NCBI GenBank assembly: GCA_910577165.1
Contig: CAJTLX010000028.1
Location: 247-42,071, forward strand
Length of the DNA stretch: 41,825 bases
Reading direction: 5' to 3'
Origin: an uncultured Lachnospiraceae bacterium
GTDB taxonomy: Bacteria > Bacillota > Clostridia > Lachnospirales > Lachnospiraceae
Positions 8,733 to 16,597 of the stretch are shown here, in pieces. Positions within the stretch are counted from its first letter, which is position 1, and every line of letters starts with the position of its first letter. The notes below the pieces were generated by a model. It was not told the DNA's origin and searched no databases. It saw nothing but the letters and a program-made list of their open reading frames with translations. The translations under genes and the position numbers were made by a program.

Positions 8733-8761
8733 ATTATAACAGCTTGCAAGGGAAGGGACAA
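8733..8761 (-). promoter_or_regulatory. Sigma-A-type promoter of the GH43 operon
   Basis: On the minus strand TTGTCC (8756-8761) is separated by exactly 17 bp from a perfect TATAAT (8733-8738). It overlaps the rightward promoter at 8744-8772, so the two polymerases cannot both occupy the site. Confidence 0.65.
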
Positions 8762-8772
8762 TGCGGTATAAT
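8744..8772 (+). promoter_or_regulatory. Sigma-A-type promoter of the cysteine desulfurase/mnmA operon
   Basis: TTGCAA (8744-8749), 17-bp spacer, perfect TATAAT (8767-8772). Directly after the -10 element, TCAAT-CGA-ATTGA (8774-8786) is a small inverted repeat at the likely transcription start, a possible operator. The predicted leader is about 180 nt long. Confidence 0.7.
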
Positions 8773-8808
8773 TCAATCGAATTGATATATCCTGCTATTA
8801 TCCGATAT

Positions 8809-8863
8809 GGGATTAACAGTAAGAACGCCAGAGGCGTTCTTGAAATAAGGTTATCACAATCCC
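8809..8863 (+). promoter_or_regulatory. Nested hairpin in the cysteine desulfurase leader
   Basis: A perfect 9-bp stem with a three-base loop, AAGAACGCC/GGCGTTCTT (8821-8841), sits inside an outer 6-bp pairing GGGATT (8809-8814) with AATCCC (8858-8863). No T-run follows, so it is not an ordinary terminator. It could be an RNA control element or a stabiliser; I match it to no known riboswitch. Confidence 0.5.
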
Positions 8864-8962
8864 ACTGGCTTTAGACAAGGAGAGTTCACTTCCATAAATT
8901 TTATGGAAAATAACAAGCTTCGTGCATATATTATTAGGAAAGAGGGGGAAGAGGGTATCGTT

Positions 8963-10147
8963 ATGGAACTTATTTATCTGGACAATGCGGCGACAACACA
9001 GGTAAGCGAGGGAGTGCTTAATACAATGCTCCCGTATTTTCGTGAGTCCTACGGAAATCCTTCCAGCATCTATGAGTTTTCCATGCGCAGCAAGAAGGCA
9101 ATGACCACTGCCAGGGAGGAAATTGCAGCGTTTTTAAATGCTGAGCCTGCCGAAATCTATTTTACTTCCGGCGGATCAGAATCGGACAATTGGGCACTGC
9201 GTGGGATTGTGCAGGCAGCGCGGGCGGGCGGACATATAATTACAACGACGATCGAGCATCATGCGGTACTGCACACCTGCAAGGAACTAGAAAAAAATGG
9301 GTGTCGCGTAAGCTATATTGGCGTGGATGAAAATGGCATGGTAAAGCTTGAAGAATTAAGGCGGGCGATTGCCCCCGATACGGTTTTGATCTCAATTATG
9401 GCGGCAAACAATGAGATTGGGACAATACAGCCGATCGCAGAGATCGGGGAGATTGCAAGGGAGAGAGGAATCTGTTTTCACACGGACGCAGTGCAGGCCT
9501 TCGGACATATTCCGCTCGATGTAAAGGCAATGAATATTGATCTGCTCTCTGCCAGCGCGCACAAGTTAAATGGACCGAAGGGAATTGGATTTTTGTATGT
9601 GCGCCAGGGAATTTCTCTGCCCTCCATGGTGTATGGGGGCGGTCAGGAGAGGGGAAGACGCGCCGGTACTGAGAATGTGCCGGGGATCGTCGGATTTGGT
9701 CAGGCGGTGCGGGAAGCGGCAGAACAGATGAGTGCGAGGGCAAAGAGAGAGTGCGCGCTGCGCGATTATTTTATGGATGAAGTGCTGCGGCGCATTCCCT
9801 ATGCGCGCGTGAATGGCAGCAGAAAAAATCGACTTCCAAACAATGTAAATTTTAGTTTTCAGTTTGTGGAGGGGGAATCACTTTTAATCATGCTTGATAT
9901 GCAAGGGATCTGTGCGTCGAGCGGTTCGGCGTGTACGGCGGGATCCCTGGAGCCATCCCATGTGCTGATGGCATTGGGGCTTCCGCCGGAAGTGGCACAT
10001 GGCTCCATTCGGTTTACGCTCTCGGAGGCAACGACAAGGGAGGAGATTGATTTTGTGATTGACAAGATGGAGGAGATAGTGGCAAAGTTAAGGGATATGT
10101 CGCCGTTTTACGATGAAGTGCGAGGCATTAGGAAAGGGAAAATTTAG
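8963..10147 (+). CDS. Cysteine desulfurase (IscS/NifS family)
   Basis: A pyridoxal-phosphate enzyme that takes sulfur from L-cysteine as a persulfide for tRNA thiolation and Fe-S clusters. The ATG at 8963 is preferred (394 residues) because it follows a GAGGGGGAAGAGGG ribosome site and starts with MELIYLDNAATT; an upstream in-frame ATG at 8903 has no ribosome site. The PLP lysine is K201 (ASAHKLNGPKG) and the persulfide cysteine is C324 (SSGSACTAG), close to K206 and C328 of E. coli IscS. Placement directly before mnmA suggests a dedicated sulfur donor for tRNA 2-thiouridine, as with YrvO-MnmA in Bacillus. No iscU or iscR lies nearby. Confidence 0.93.
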   Translation: MELIYLDNAATTQVSEGVLNTMLPYFRESYGNPSSIYEFSMRSKKAMTTAREEIAAFLNAEPAEIYFTSGGSESDNWALRGIVQAARAGGHIITTTIEHHAVLHTCKELEKNGCRVSYIGVDENGMVKLEELRRAIAPDTVLISIMAANNEIGTIQPIAEIGEIARERGICFHTDAVQAFGHIPLDVKAMNIDLLSASAHKLNGPKGIGFLYVRQGISLPSMVYGGGQERGRRAGTENVPGIVGFGQAVREAAEQMSARAKRECALRDYFMDEVLRRIPYARVNGSRKNRLPNNVNFSFQFVEGESLLIMLDMQGICASSGSACTAGSLEPSHVLMALGLPPEVAHGSIRFTLSEATTREEIDFVIDKMEEIVAKLRDMSPFYDEVRGIRKGKI

Positions 10148-10198
10148 AGATAGCGGTTAGAAAGTGGCAAGGGAAAGTTTAGAGGTAGCGGTTAGAAA
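10136..10198 (+). repeat. Two-copy tandem repeat at the desulfurase/mnmA junction
   Basis: The 28-bp segment 10136-10163 (beginning GGGAAAATTTAGAGATAGC) recurs at 10171-10198 with 26 of 28 bases identical, a 35-bp period. The first copy carries the desulfurase stop codon; the second falls just before the mnmA ribosome site. It is probably a recent slippage or unequal-recombination duplication. Confidence 0.8.
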
Positions 10199-10211
10199 AA
10201 ATGAGGTAGGT

Positions 10212-11321
10212 ATGAGAGAAAAAGTTGTGGTCGGTATGTCGGGCGGAGTGGATTCGTCGGTAGCGGCCTATTTATTAAAAGAAGAAGGCTATGAAGTGAT
10301 CGGCATTACCATGCAGATCTGGCAGGAAAACGCCAGGAAGGAGGGTGAGGATGGATGTTGTGCTTTGCGTGCAGTGGAGGATGCGAGGCGCGTTTGTATG
10401 CAACTTGAAATTCCCCACTATGTAATGAATTTTCAGCAGGAGTTTAAGACTGAGGTGATTGACTATTTTGTGCAGGAATATGCGGCGGGGAGAACACCTA
10501 ACCCGTGCATTGCCTGCAACCGCCATATCAAGTGGGGGGCACTTTTGCACCGCGCTATCGGGATCGGAGCGGACTATATTGCAACCGGACATTATGCGAG
10601 GGTAAAACGCCTTGAAAACGGTCGTTATACTTTGCAGGCTTCCGTTTCCGCAAAGGATCAGACCTACGCGCTCTACTCACTTACTCAAAGGCAACTCTCG
10701 CGCACACTTATGCCCGTCGGTGTATACGATAAGGAAGAGATAAGACAGATTGCACACCGTGCGGGTCTTTTCGTGGCGGACAAGCCGGACAGCCAGGAGA
10801 TCTGTTTTGTACAGGATAATGACTATGCCGGATTTATTGAGAATTACCTGAAAAAGAAATTTCCGCCCGGAAATTTTGTGGACAAAAATGGCAAGGTAAT
10901 GGGGCAGCATAGGGGGATTATCCACTATACTATCGGACAGAGAAAAGGGCTTGGACTTTCACTAAAGGAGCCGGCATTTGTTCTTGAGATAAGACCGAAA
11001 GAAAACGAGGTGGTGCTGGGATATGGAAGGGAAATCTTTTCTTTGGGAGTGTTTGCAGATCATTTAAATTTGATGAGCCGCGAGGACTTTGAGGACGGTA
11101 TGGAAGTAACCGCAAAGATTCGCTATAATCACAGAGGCGCGCGCGCAAAACTCTATCACTTAGGGGAGGATGGAGTTTACTGTAAATTTTTGGAAGAACA
11201 GCGCGCCGTTACGCCCGGTCAGGCACTTGTCCTCTATGAGGGGAACGATGTGCTTGGTGGCGGGACGATCCTTTGTGGCACGAAAGGGGAGGAAGCAAAA
11301 ATAGAAGAAAGGGAAGGATGA
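10212..11321 (+). CDS. mnmA: tRNA-specific 2-thiouridylase MnmA
   Basis: Adenylates and thiolates uridine-34 at C2 in tRNAs for Lys, Glu and Gln. The ATG at 10212 is chosen (369 residues) because it follows GAGGTAGGT; an upstream GTG at 10164 would add 16 residues encoded by the duplicated repeat. The PP-loop is GMSGGVDSS (residues 8-16). The catalytic cysteines are C102 (NPCIACNRH) and C198 (SQEICFV), matching C102 and C199 of E. coli. GQRKGLG marks the tRNA-binding region. It follows the desulfurase that probably supplies its sulfur, and its TGA overlaps an ATG (ATGA at 11318) of the next gene, so translation is coupled. Confidence 0.97.
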   Translation: MREKVVVGMSGGVDSSVAAYLLKEEGYEVIGITMQIWQENARKEGEDGCCALRAVEDARRVCMQLEIPHYVMNFQQEFKTEVIDYFVQEYAAGRTPNPCIACNRHIKWGALLHRAIGIGADYIATGHYARVKRLENGRYTLQASVSAKDQTYALYSLTQRQLSRTLMPVGVYDKEEIRQIAHRAGLFVADKPDSQEICFVQDNDYAGFIENYLKKKFPPGNFVDKNGKVMGQHRGIIHYTIGQRKGLGLSLKEPAFVLEIRPKENEVVLGYGREIFSLGVFADHLNLMSREDFEDGMEVTAKIRYNHRGARAKLYHLGEDGVYCKFLEEQRAVTPGQALVLYEGNDVLGGGTILCGTKGEEAKIEEREG

Positions 11322-11323
11322 AT

Positions 11324-12538
11324 ATGGGGATATTTTGCAGAAAGAAAAATTTTTTGATCCCGGTTCTTCTGTTAGTTTTTCTCTGTGGCTGTGGATTTTC
11401 TTCGGGTGAGGAGGAATATGAGCAGGGCATTGCCGCCTATGAGCGGGGCGCGTACCGGGAGGCAGCAGATTTCTTTGCGCAGGCGATCGCAGAAAATGAG
11501 GATCGTGCAGAGTATTATTTGTACTATGGCTTTAGTTTAATTGAACTGGGATCTTACGAGGCGGCGGCAGAAAATTTTGAGCATATTATTTTAGAGAAGG
11601 ATTTTACGTCGGTAAAAGAGAATAATAAAAGGGCGTACCGCGGCGCGGGGATCGCGTATTATCTGGCGGAAAACGAGGAGAAGGCACTGGAAAATTTTTA
11701 TGCGGCATTGCAGATTCCCCTTCTTTTAGATCTGGATGAGGATATTCGAAGTTATCTGCTTTTGGTAAACTCTTCTTTAATTGAGCGATATCAAAGCGTG
11801 GGGGAACTCTCAAGGGCGAGGGAGATCTGCGATGAACTCTTAGCTTCCTACGGGGAGTCGGCGGATCTGTTTCGAATGCGGGCGGATCTGTGGATGGAGG
11901 AGGAAGATTACGGGGCGGCACTTGCGGATTTTGACGCGGCAGTGGCGGCGGGGGATACGCGCATGAGTACGCTGACGGGAAAATTAATGGCACTAAAGGC
12001 ATTGGGGCGGGAGGAGGAAGCGGATTTGGTGTCCGCACAGATTGTCGCGATGCAGCCGGACAATGACGAGGAGGCATTCGCCTGGGCACTCGCTGCTTTC
12101 TCCATCGATTACGATACCGCAAAACCCACATTAGAACGTCTGGCGGCGGGGGGGATGCTTAGAGCAAATTATTATCTGGCACAGATTTATATTGAAAAAG
12201 AGGATTACGGACAGGCCATAAATTGTTTGCGCATGCTGGAAGATGCGGGCGCGCTTGATGTCGAGCTTTGTTACCAGATGGCGGTTTGTCTGACCAATGC
12301 AGGACAGTATGACGAGGCGTTAAAATACCACGGAAAACTGGTGGAATTTGCGGATGCGGACTATCTGCGCAGACAGGAAAAACTCTATATTGTGCTGTTA
12401 GAAAAGCAGGGGCGGTATGCGCAGGCCTATGAGAGGATCAAGAAATATATGGAGGACTATATTACTTCGGAGGATACAGAATATGAAGAGGCAATAAAAG
12501 AATATGAATTTTTGCGGCAGATTATGACAGAAATATAA
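11324..12538 (+). CDS. TPR-repeat lipoprotein
   Basis: About 404 residues. The N-terminus (KKNFLIPVLLLVFLCGCGFS) is a lipoprotein signal with a cysteine lipobox. The rest is a solenoid of tetratricopeptide repeats; recognisable units include YEQGIAAYERGAYREAADFF, YLYYGFSLIELGSYEAA and CYQMAVCLTNAGQYDEALKY. TPRs bind other proteins; the partner is unknown. Two starts are possible: ATG 11318, overlapping the mnmA stop as ATGA, and ATG 11324, which has the better spacing from GGAAGGA. The context (mnmA before, hflX after, with 18 bp between) points to a housekeeping operon but does not define the role. The protein is very acidic. Confidence 0.82.
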   Translation: MGIFCRKKNFLIPVLLLVFLCGCGFSSGEEEYEQGIAAYERGAYREAADFFAQAIAENEDRAEYYLYYGFSLIELGSYEAAAENFEHIILEKDFTSVKENNKRAYRGAGIAYYLAENEEKALENFYAALQIPLLLDLDEDIRSYLLLVNSSLIERYQSVGELSRAREICDELLASYGESADLFRMRADLWMEEEDYGAALADFDAAVAAGDTRMSTLTGKLMALKALGREEEADLVSAQIVAMQPDNDEEAFAWALAAFSIDYDTAKPTLERLAAGGMLRANYYLAQIYIEKEDYGQAINCLRMLEDAGALDVELCYQMAVCLTNAGQYDEALKYHGKLVEFADADYLRRQEKLYIVLLEKQGRYAQAYERIKKYMEDYITSEDTEYEEAIKEYEFLRQIMTEI

Positions 12539-12556
12539 GGAATGGGTTGATGAAAT

Positions 12557-13810
12557 ATGACAGAATTGTATAAAATGGAGCAGGAGAAAGAGAGGGTGAT
12601 CTTGGTTGGTGTGCAGGAGGACGCGGGCGATGATACCGAGAAATCCCTGGAAGAATTAAGGGAACTGGCAAAGACCGCACAGGCGGAAACACTTGCTATT
12701 TTTATTCAAAACCGGGAGAGTGCGCATCCGGGAACCTATATCGGGAAGGGAAAGATCGAGGAGGTCGCACAGGCGGTAAATGAACTTTCGGCGGACGGGG
12801 TAATCTGTGATGATGAGCTCAGCCCCGCGCAGATGAAAAATCTTGAGGCTGCACTTGGCTGTAAGGTAATTGACCGCACAATGCTGATTCTGGATATTTT
12901 TGCGCGCCATGCAGTGACGCGCGAGGGGAAGATCCAGGTGGAACTGGCTCAGCTAAAATATCGGCAGACCAGGCTGATTGGAATGGGAAATGTACTCTCA
13001 AGACTTGGCGGAGGTATTGGCACAAGGGGACCGGGCGAGAAGAAACTAGAAGTGGACAGGCGATTAATCAAAGATCGGATTGCGCAGCTAAACCGCGAAC
13101 TTGCCGATGTAAAGAAAAATCGCGAGGTAGCACGCGCACTTCGCGCAAAAAGTCCAATTCCGGTGGCGGCGATCGTCGGCTATACCAATGCGGGAAAATC
13201 GACGTTGTTAAACTATCTTACGGGCGCGGGCGTGCGGTCGGAGGATATGTTATTTGCAACGCTTGACCCGACGACGAGAAATCTAAAACTCCTAAATGGC
13301 GAGGAAATATTACTTACAGATACGGTTGGCTTTATCCGCAAATTGCCGCACCACCTAGTCGATGCGTTTCGCTCCACACTTGAGGAGGCAAAATATGCTG
13401 ATCTGATTTTGCATGTGGTGGATGCGGCGAGCGAAGAGGCGGAAACGCAGATGTATGTGGTCTATGAAACTTTGCGCCAGCTAGGAATTAGGGATAAGAC
13501 AGTAATTACTGTATTTAACAAACAAGATTTGCCAGAATCAAACCGGGTAATTAAGGATTTGAAGGCAGATCAGACAGTGCGGATCTCGGCGAAAACTGGG
13601 GAGGGGGTAACCGCCCTGCTTTATCAGATAGAAGAGGCATTAAGGGAAAATAAAATTTTTATTGAGAAAGTTTTTCGTTATGCTGAGGCAAATCAGCTTG
13701 CCCCAATCCGCAAGTACGGACAGATTATTAAGGAGGAGTACCGCGAGGATGGAATCTTTGTCAGTGCCTATGTGCCAAAAGAACTCTCCTATATCTCTGG
13801 CATTAAATAA
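12557..13810 (+). CDS. hflX: Ribosome-associated GTPase HflX
   Basis: A 417-residue member of the Obg-HflX family. The N-terminal HflX subdomain contains the glycine-rich SRLGGGIGTRGPGEKKLE stretch and a coiled region. The G domain has G1 GYTNAGKS, a G2-region TLDPTTR, G3 DTVGF and G4 NKQD. A short C-terminal domain follows (YVPKELSY). HflX binds the 50S subunit and splits stalled or heat-damaged 70S ribosomes in other bacteria. Length and motif order are normal. It closes the rightward block begun by the cysteine desulfurase; an inverted copy of the intergenic repeat begins at its stop codon. Confidence 0.96.
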   Translation: MTELYKMEQEKERVILVGVQEDAGDDTEKSLEELRELAKTAQAETLAIFIQNRESAHPGTYIGKGKIEEVAQAVNELSADGVICDDELSPAQMKNLEAALGCKVIDRTMLILDIFARHAVTREGKIQVELAQLKYRQTRLIGMGNVLSRLGGGIGTRGPGEKKLEVDRRLIKDRIAQLNRELADVKKNREVARALRAKSPIPVAAIVGYTNAGKSTLLNYLTGAGVRSEDMLFATLDPTTRNLKLLNGEEILLTDTVGFIRKLPHHLVDAFRSTLEEAKYADLILHVVDAASEEAETQMYVVYETLRQLGIRDKTVITVFNKQDLPESNRVIKDLKADQTVRISAKTGEGVTALLYQIEEALRENKIFIEKVFRYAEANQLAPIRKYGQIIKEEYREDGIFVSAYVPKELSYISGIK

Positions 13811-13905
13811 TTGCCAGAGATATCGCTCTCTAGGGATGCGCACTCGCACGAATCGGTAAATGTCGCAAGCGACTGTGCTCAGCGCAGATGGCAATAAATA
13901 TATTT
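13805..13905 (-). repeat. Intergenic structured repeat, copy B (inverted)
   Basis: Second copy of the element at 3534-3631, in the opposite direction. The core appears as TGCGCACTCGCACGAATCGG at 13837-13856. The internal stem here is GTCGC-AA-GCGAC (13862-13873), perfect, where copy A has GTCAC/GTGAC and copy C GTTGC/GCGAC, so pairing is kept while bases change. The closing stem is CCAGAGA/TCTCTAGG with one bulge (13814-13834). It overlaps the hflX stop codon and may help end that transcript. Confidence 0.78.
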
Positions 13906-13931
13906 GCGATAAATGTCGAAGAATGTAGTAG

Positions 13932-13979
13932 AACCACAAGATGTTGTGGTTTAAAGCGTAAGGACAAAATATATATTGT
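13932..13979 (+). promoter_or_regulatory. Two NrdR-box-like palindromes upstream of nrdD
   Basis: The NrdR operator consensus is a 16-bp palindrome close to ACACWATATATWGTGT, usually present as two boxes about three helical turns apart. Here 13964-13979 (ACAAAATATATATTGT) agrees at 14 of 16 positions, the two mismatches being symmetric, and 13934-13949 (CCACAAGATGTTGTGG) at 12 of 16. Centres are 30 bp apart. The distal box lies within a perfect 7-bp inverted repeat AACCACA/TGTGGTT (13932-13951). The proximal box ends 8 bp before the -35 element. Confidence 0.6.
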
Positions 13980-13987
13980 ATGAAATC

Positions 13988-14016
13988 TTGACGCGAGAAA
14001 GAAAATCTGATAGAAT
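13988..14016 (+). promoter_or_regulatory. Sigma-A-type promoter of nrdD
   Basis: TTGACG (13988-13993), 17-bp spacer, TAGAAT (14011-14016). Transcription should start near 14023, which leaves a leader of about 167 nt before the nrdD start codon. Confidence 0.72.
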
Positions 14017-14022
14017 AGCCTA

Positions 14023-14154
14023 AGGAAAGACTTCGTGCCTGGAGTACAAAAAGGACTCCTGCGCGGGGTCGTTTCTGCTGTATCCTCGCACTGCGGGATA
14101 CAATATAAGTGGATCGTAAGATTTAGCAAAAGTTTTTATTAGTATATCCACTTA
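14023..14154 (+). promoter_or_regulatory. Structured 5' leader of nrdD (candidate RNA regulator)
   Basis: Three consecutive stem-loops start at the predicted transcription start. First, AGGAAAGACTTCGTGC (14023-14038) pairs with 14061-14076 at 15 of 16 positions including G-U pairs, capped by GGAGT/ACTCC (14041-14045 with 14055-14059). Second, TGTATCC (14079-14085) pairs with GGATACA (14096-14102), extended inside by CGC/GCG. Third, TAAGTGGAT (14106-14114) pairs with ATCCACTTA (14146-14154). No T-run follows and the nrdD ribosome site lies outside the stems. It resembles no riboswitch consensus that I can recall. Confidence 0.55.
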
Positions 14155-14189
14155 GATTTCAATAATTGCAGTGCAGAAATGAGGAAGCT

Positions 14190-16559
14190 ATGTTTCAGGT
14201 GGTAAAAAGAGATGGGGAGACTGCAGAATTCAGTTTAAAGAAGATTGGGGCGGCGATCACAAAGGCGTTTGACGCAACAAACAAAATGTACAATTCCGAT
14301 ATTATTGATCTTTTATCGCTCCGCGTGACCGCTGATTTCCAGGGCAAGGTAAAGGAGGGGGTGGTCAATGTCGAGGACATTCAGGACAGTGTGGAGCATA
14401 TTTTAGAGCAGTCCGGCTATACGGATGTTGCCAAGGCGTATATTCTTTACCGCAAAAACCGCGAGAAGCTGCGCAATATGAAATCGACAATTCTCGACTA
14501 TAAGGAGATTGTGGACAGCTATGTGCGCGAGGAGGACTGGCGCGTAAAGGAGAATTCCACAGTGACCTATTCGGTCGGGGGTTTAATTCTGCATAATTCC
14601 GGCTCAATCACAGCGCATTACTGGCTTTCAGAAATTTACGACGCGGAGATTGCACAGGCGCACCGGAATGCGGATCTGCACATTCATGATCTCTCGATGT
14701 TAACAGGGTACTGCGCGGGCTGGTCATTAAAGCAGCTAATTAAGGAGGGGCTTGGCGGAATTCCCGGAAAGATTACCTCCGCCCCGGCAAAGCATCTCTC
14801 CACTCTTTGTAATCAGATGGTTAATTTCCTTGGCATTATGCAGAACGAATGGGCGGGAGCGCAGGCATTCTCCTCCTTTGACACCTATCTCGCCCCGTTT
14901 GTAAAGACGGATAATCTTTCCTATAATGAGGTCAAGCAGTGTATTCAGTGCTTTATCTACGGGGTAAACACGCCGAGCCGCTGGGGGACGCAGGCTCCAT
15001 TTTCCAATATTACATTAGACTGGACGGTGCCGGAGGATCTGGCAGAATTAAACTGCATTGTCGGCGGCAAGGAAGTTGATTTTAAGTATAAGGACTGCAA
15101 AAAAGAGATGGATATGGTCAACAAAGCATTTATCGAGATTATGATTGAGGGGGATGCGAATGGGCGCGGCTTCCAGTATCCGATCCCAACCTATTCCATC
15201 ACAAAGGATTTTGACTGGTCGGACACGGAAAATAATCGTCTGTTGTTTGAGATGACTGCGAAGTATGGAACCCCATATTTTTCCAATTATATTAACAGCG
15301 ATATGAAGCCAAGTGATGTGCGATCTATGTGCTGCCGTCTTCGCCTTGATCTGCGGGAACTGCGCAAGAAGACCGGAGGATTTTTTGGCAGCGGGGAAAG
15401 TACTGGTTCCGTCGGCGTGGTGACACTCAATCTGCCGCGCATTGCGTACCTGGCAACCGACGAGAGGGATTTCTTTGTGCGGCTTGATCATATGATGGAT
15501 CTGGCGGCGCGCTCATTAAAGGTAAAGCGCGAGGTGATTACAAAATTGTTAAACGAGGGGCTTTACCCATATACCAAGCGTTATCTTGGCACATTTGCCA
15601 ATCATTTCTCCACGATCGGCATTGTCGGAATGAATGAGGTGGGGTTAAACGCGCGTTTTCTTTTGCAGGATATGACGCACAGAGAAACACAGGAATTCGC
15701 GGTAAAAGTGCTAAACCATATGCGCGAGAGATTAAGCGATTACCAGGAACAGTACGGCGATCTCTACAATCTGGAAGCGACCCCGGCGGAATCGACAAGT
15801 TACCGTTTAGCCAAACATGATAGGAGTCGTTTTCCGAATATTAAGACGGCGGGGGGAGAGGGCGATACCCCATATTATACGAATAGTTCACACCTGCCTG
15901 TCGATTATACGGAGGATATTTTTGCAGCACTCGATATTCAGGACGAGCTTCAGACGCTCTATACTTCAGGCACGGTATTCCATGCGTTCCTCGGCGAAAA
16001 ATTGCCGGACTGGCAGGCCGCCGCCAAGCTGGTGCGCACAATCGCGGAAAATTATAAACTTCCATACTATACGATGTCCCCGACCTACTCCATCTGCCGC
16101 GAGCATGGATATCTGGCAGGGGAGGTTTCCCGCTGTCCAAAATGCGGGGGTGTAACGGAGGTTTACAGCCGCATCACCGGCTATTACCGCCCAGTTCAAA
16201 ATTGGAATGCAGGAAAATCACAGGAATTTAAAAATCGTAAGGTATATGATCTGGAAAAGTCCGGCTGGGAGCGGTTGAATTCCGGGGCGCGGGCGGAGAT
16301 CTCGTTAGATCTTGAAAATGAACCACTTATGCTTTCGGACGGGATTTATCTGGTGACAACAAAGAATTGTCCAAATTGCAGTCTGGCAAAAAACTTTCTG
16401 GCAGGGCAGGATTATACTGTAATTGACGCGGAGGAAAACGCAGCACTTATAGAAAGCCTTGGGATTTTACAGGCACCAACACTTGTGGTAGTGCAGGACG
16501 GTGTGATCTCGCTGTACACAAACGCATCAAATATCCGGGCATTTGTGGCGGAGATGTGA
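14190..16559 (+). CDS. nrdD: Anaerobic (class III) ribonucleotide reductase NrdD with fused redoxin domain
   Basis: Reduces ribonucleoside triphosphates to dNTPs by a glycyl-radical mechanism under anaerobic conditions. The ATG at 14190 follows GAGGAAGCT (789 residues). Residues 1 to about 95 form an ATP-cone allosteric domain. The zinc site is near the C-terminus (CREHG ... CPKCGG). The radical glycine is G664 in RITGYYRPVQNW, a form seen in the redoxin-dependent NrdD2 group rather than RVCGYLG of formate-dependent NrdD1. Residues from about 715 make a glutaredoxin/NrdH-like domain with C727-P-N-C730, likely the built-in reductant. The activase gene nrdG, which often follows nrdD, is not in this window. 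Control by NrdR is suggested by the upstream boxes. Confidence 0.95.
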   Translation: MFQVVKRDGETAEFSLKKIGAAITKAFDATNKMYNSDIIDLLSLRVTADFQGKVKEGVVNVEDIQDSVEHILEQSGYTDVAKAYILYRKNREKLRNMKSTILDYKEIVDSYVREEDWRVKENSTVTYSVGGLILHNSGSITAHYWLSEIYDAEIAQAHRNADLHIHDLSMLTGYCAGWSLKQLIKEGLGGIPGKITSAPAKHLSTLCNQMVNFLGIMQNEWAGAQAFSSFDTYLAPFVKTDNLSYNEVKQCIQCFIYGVNTPSRWGTQAPFSNITLDWTVPEDLAELNCIVGGKEVDFKYKDCKKEMDMVNKAFIEIMIEGDANGRGFQYPIPTYSITKDFDWSDTENNRLLFEMTAKYGTPYFSNYINSDMKPSDVRSMCCRLRLDLRELRKKTGGFFGSGESTGSVGVVTLNLPRIAYLATDERDFFVRLDHMMDLAARSLKVKREVITKLLNEGLYPYTKRYLGTFANHFSTIGIVGMNEVGLNARFLLQDMTHRETQEFAVKVLNHMRERLSDYQEQYGDLYNLEATPAESTSYRLAKHDRSRFPNIKTAGGEGDTPYYTNSSHLPVDYTEDIFAALDIQDELQTLYTSGTVFHAFLGEKLPDWQAAAKLVRTIAENYKLPYYTMSPTYSICREHGYLAGEVSRCPKCGGVTEVYSRITGYYRPVQNWNAGKSQEFKNRKVYDLEKSGWERLNSGARAEISLDLENEPLMLSDGIYLVTTKNCPNCSLAKNFLAGQDYTVIDAEENAALIESLGILQAPTLVVVQDGVISLYTNASNIRAFVAEM

Positions 16560-16597
16560 TAATTGACAGATAAAATAAAAGCCGTTTTATTTATATA

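Noticed and set aside
11604..12131. Open frame of 175 codons on the minus strand
   Set aside because: It is antisense to the TPR lipoprotein gene, is Pro/Arg-rich as expected for the complement of Glu/Gly-rich coding sequence, and has no ribosome site or family resemblance.
13811..14160. Known riboswitch (cobalamin, SAM, purine, c-di-GMP) upstream of nrdD
   Set aside because: None of the conserved cores that I know (B12 box, purine three-way junction, GEMM tetraloop motif) is present; only generic stems are seen.
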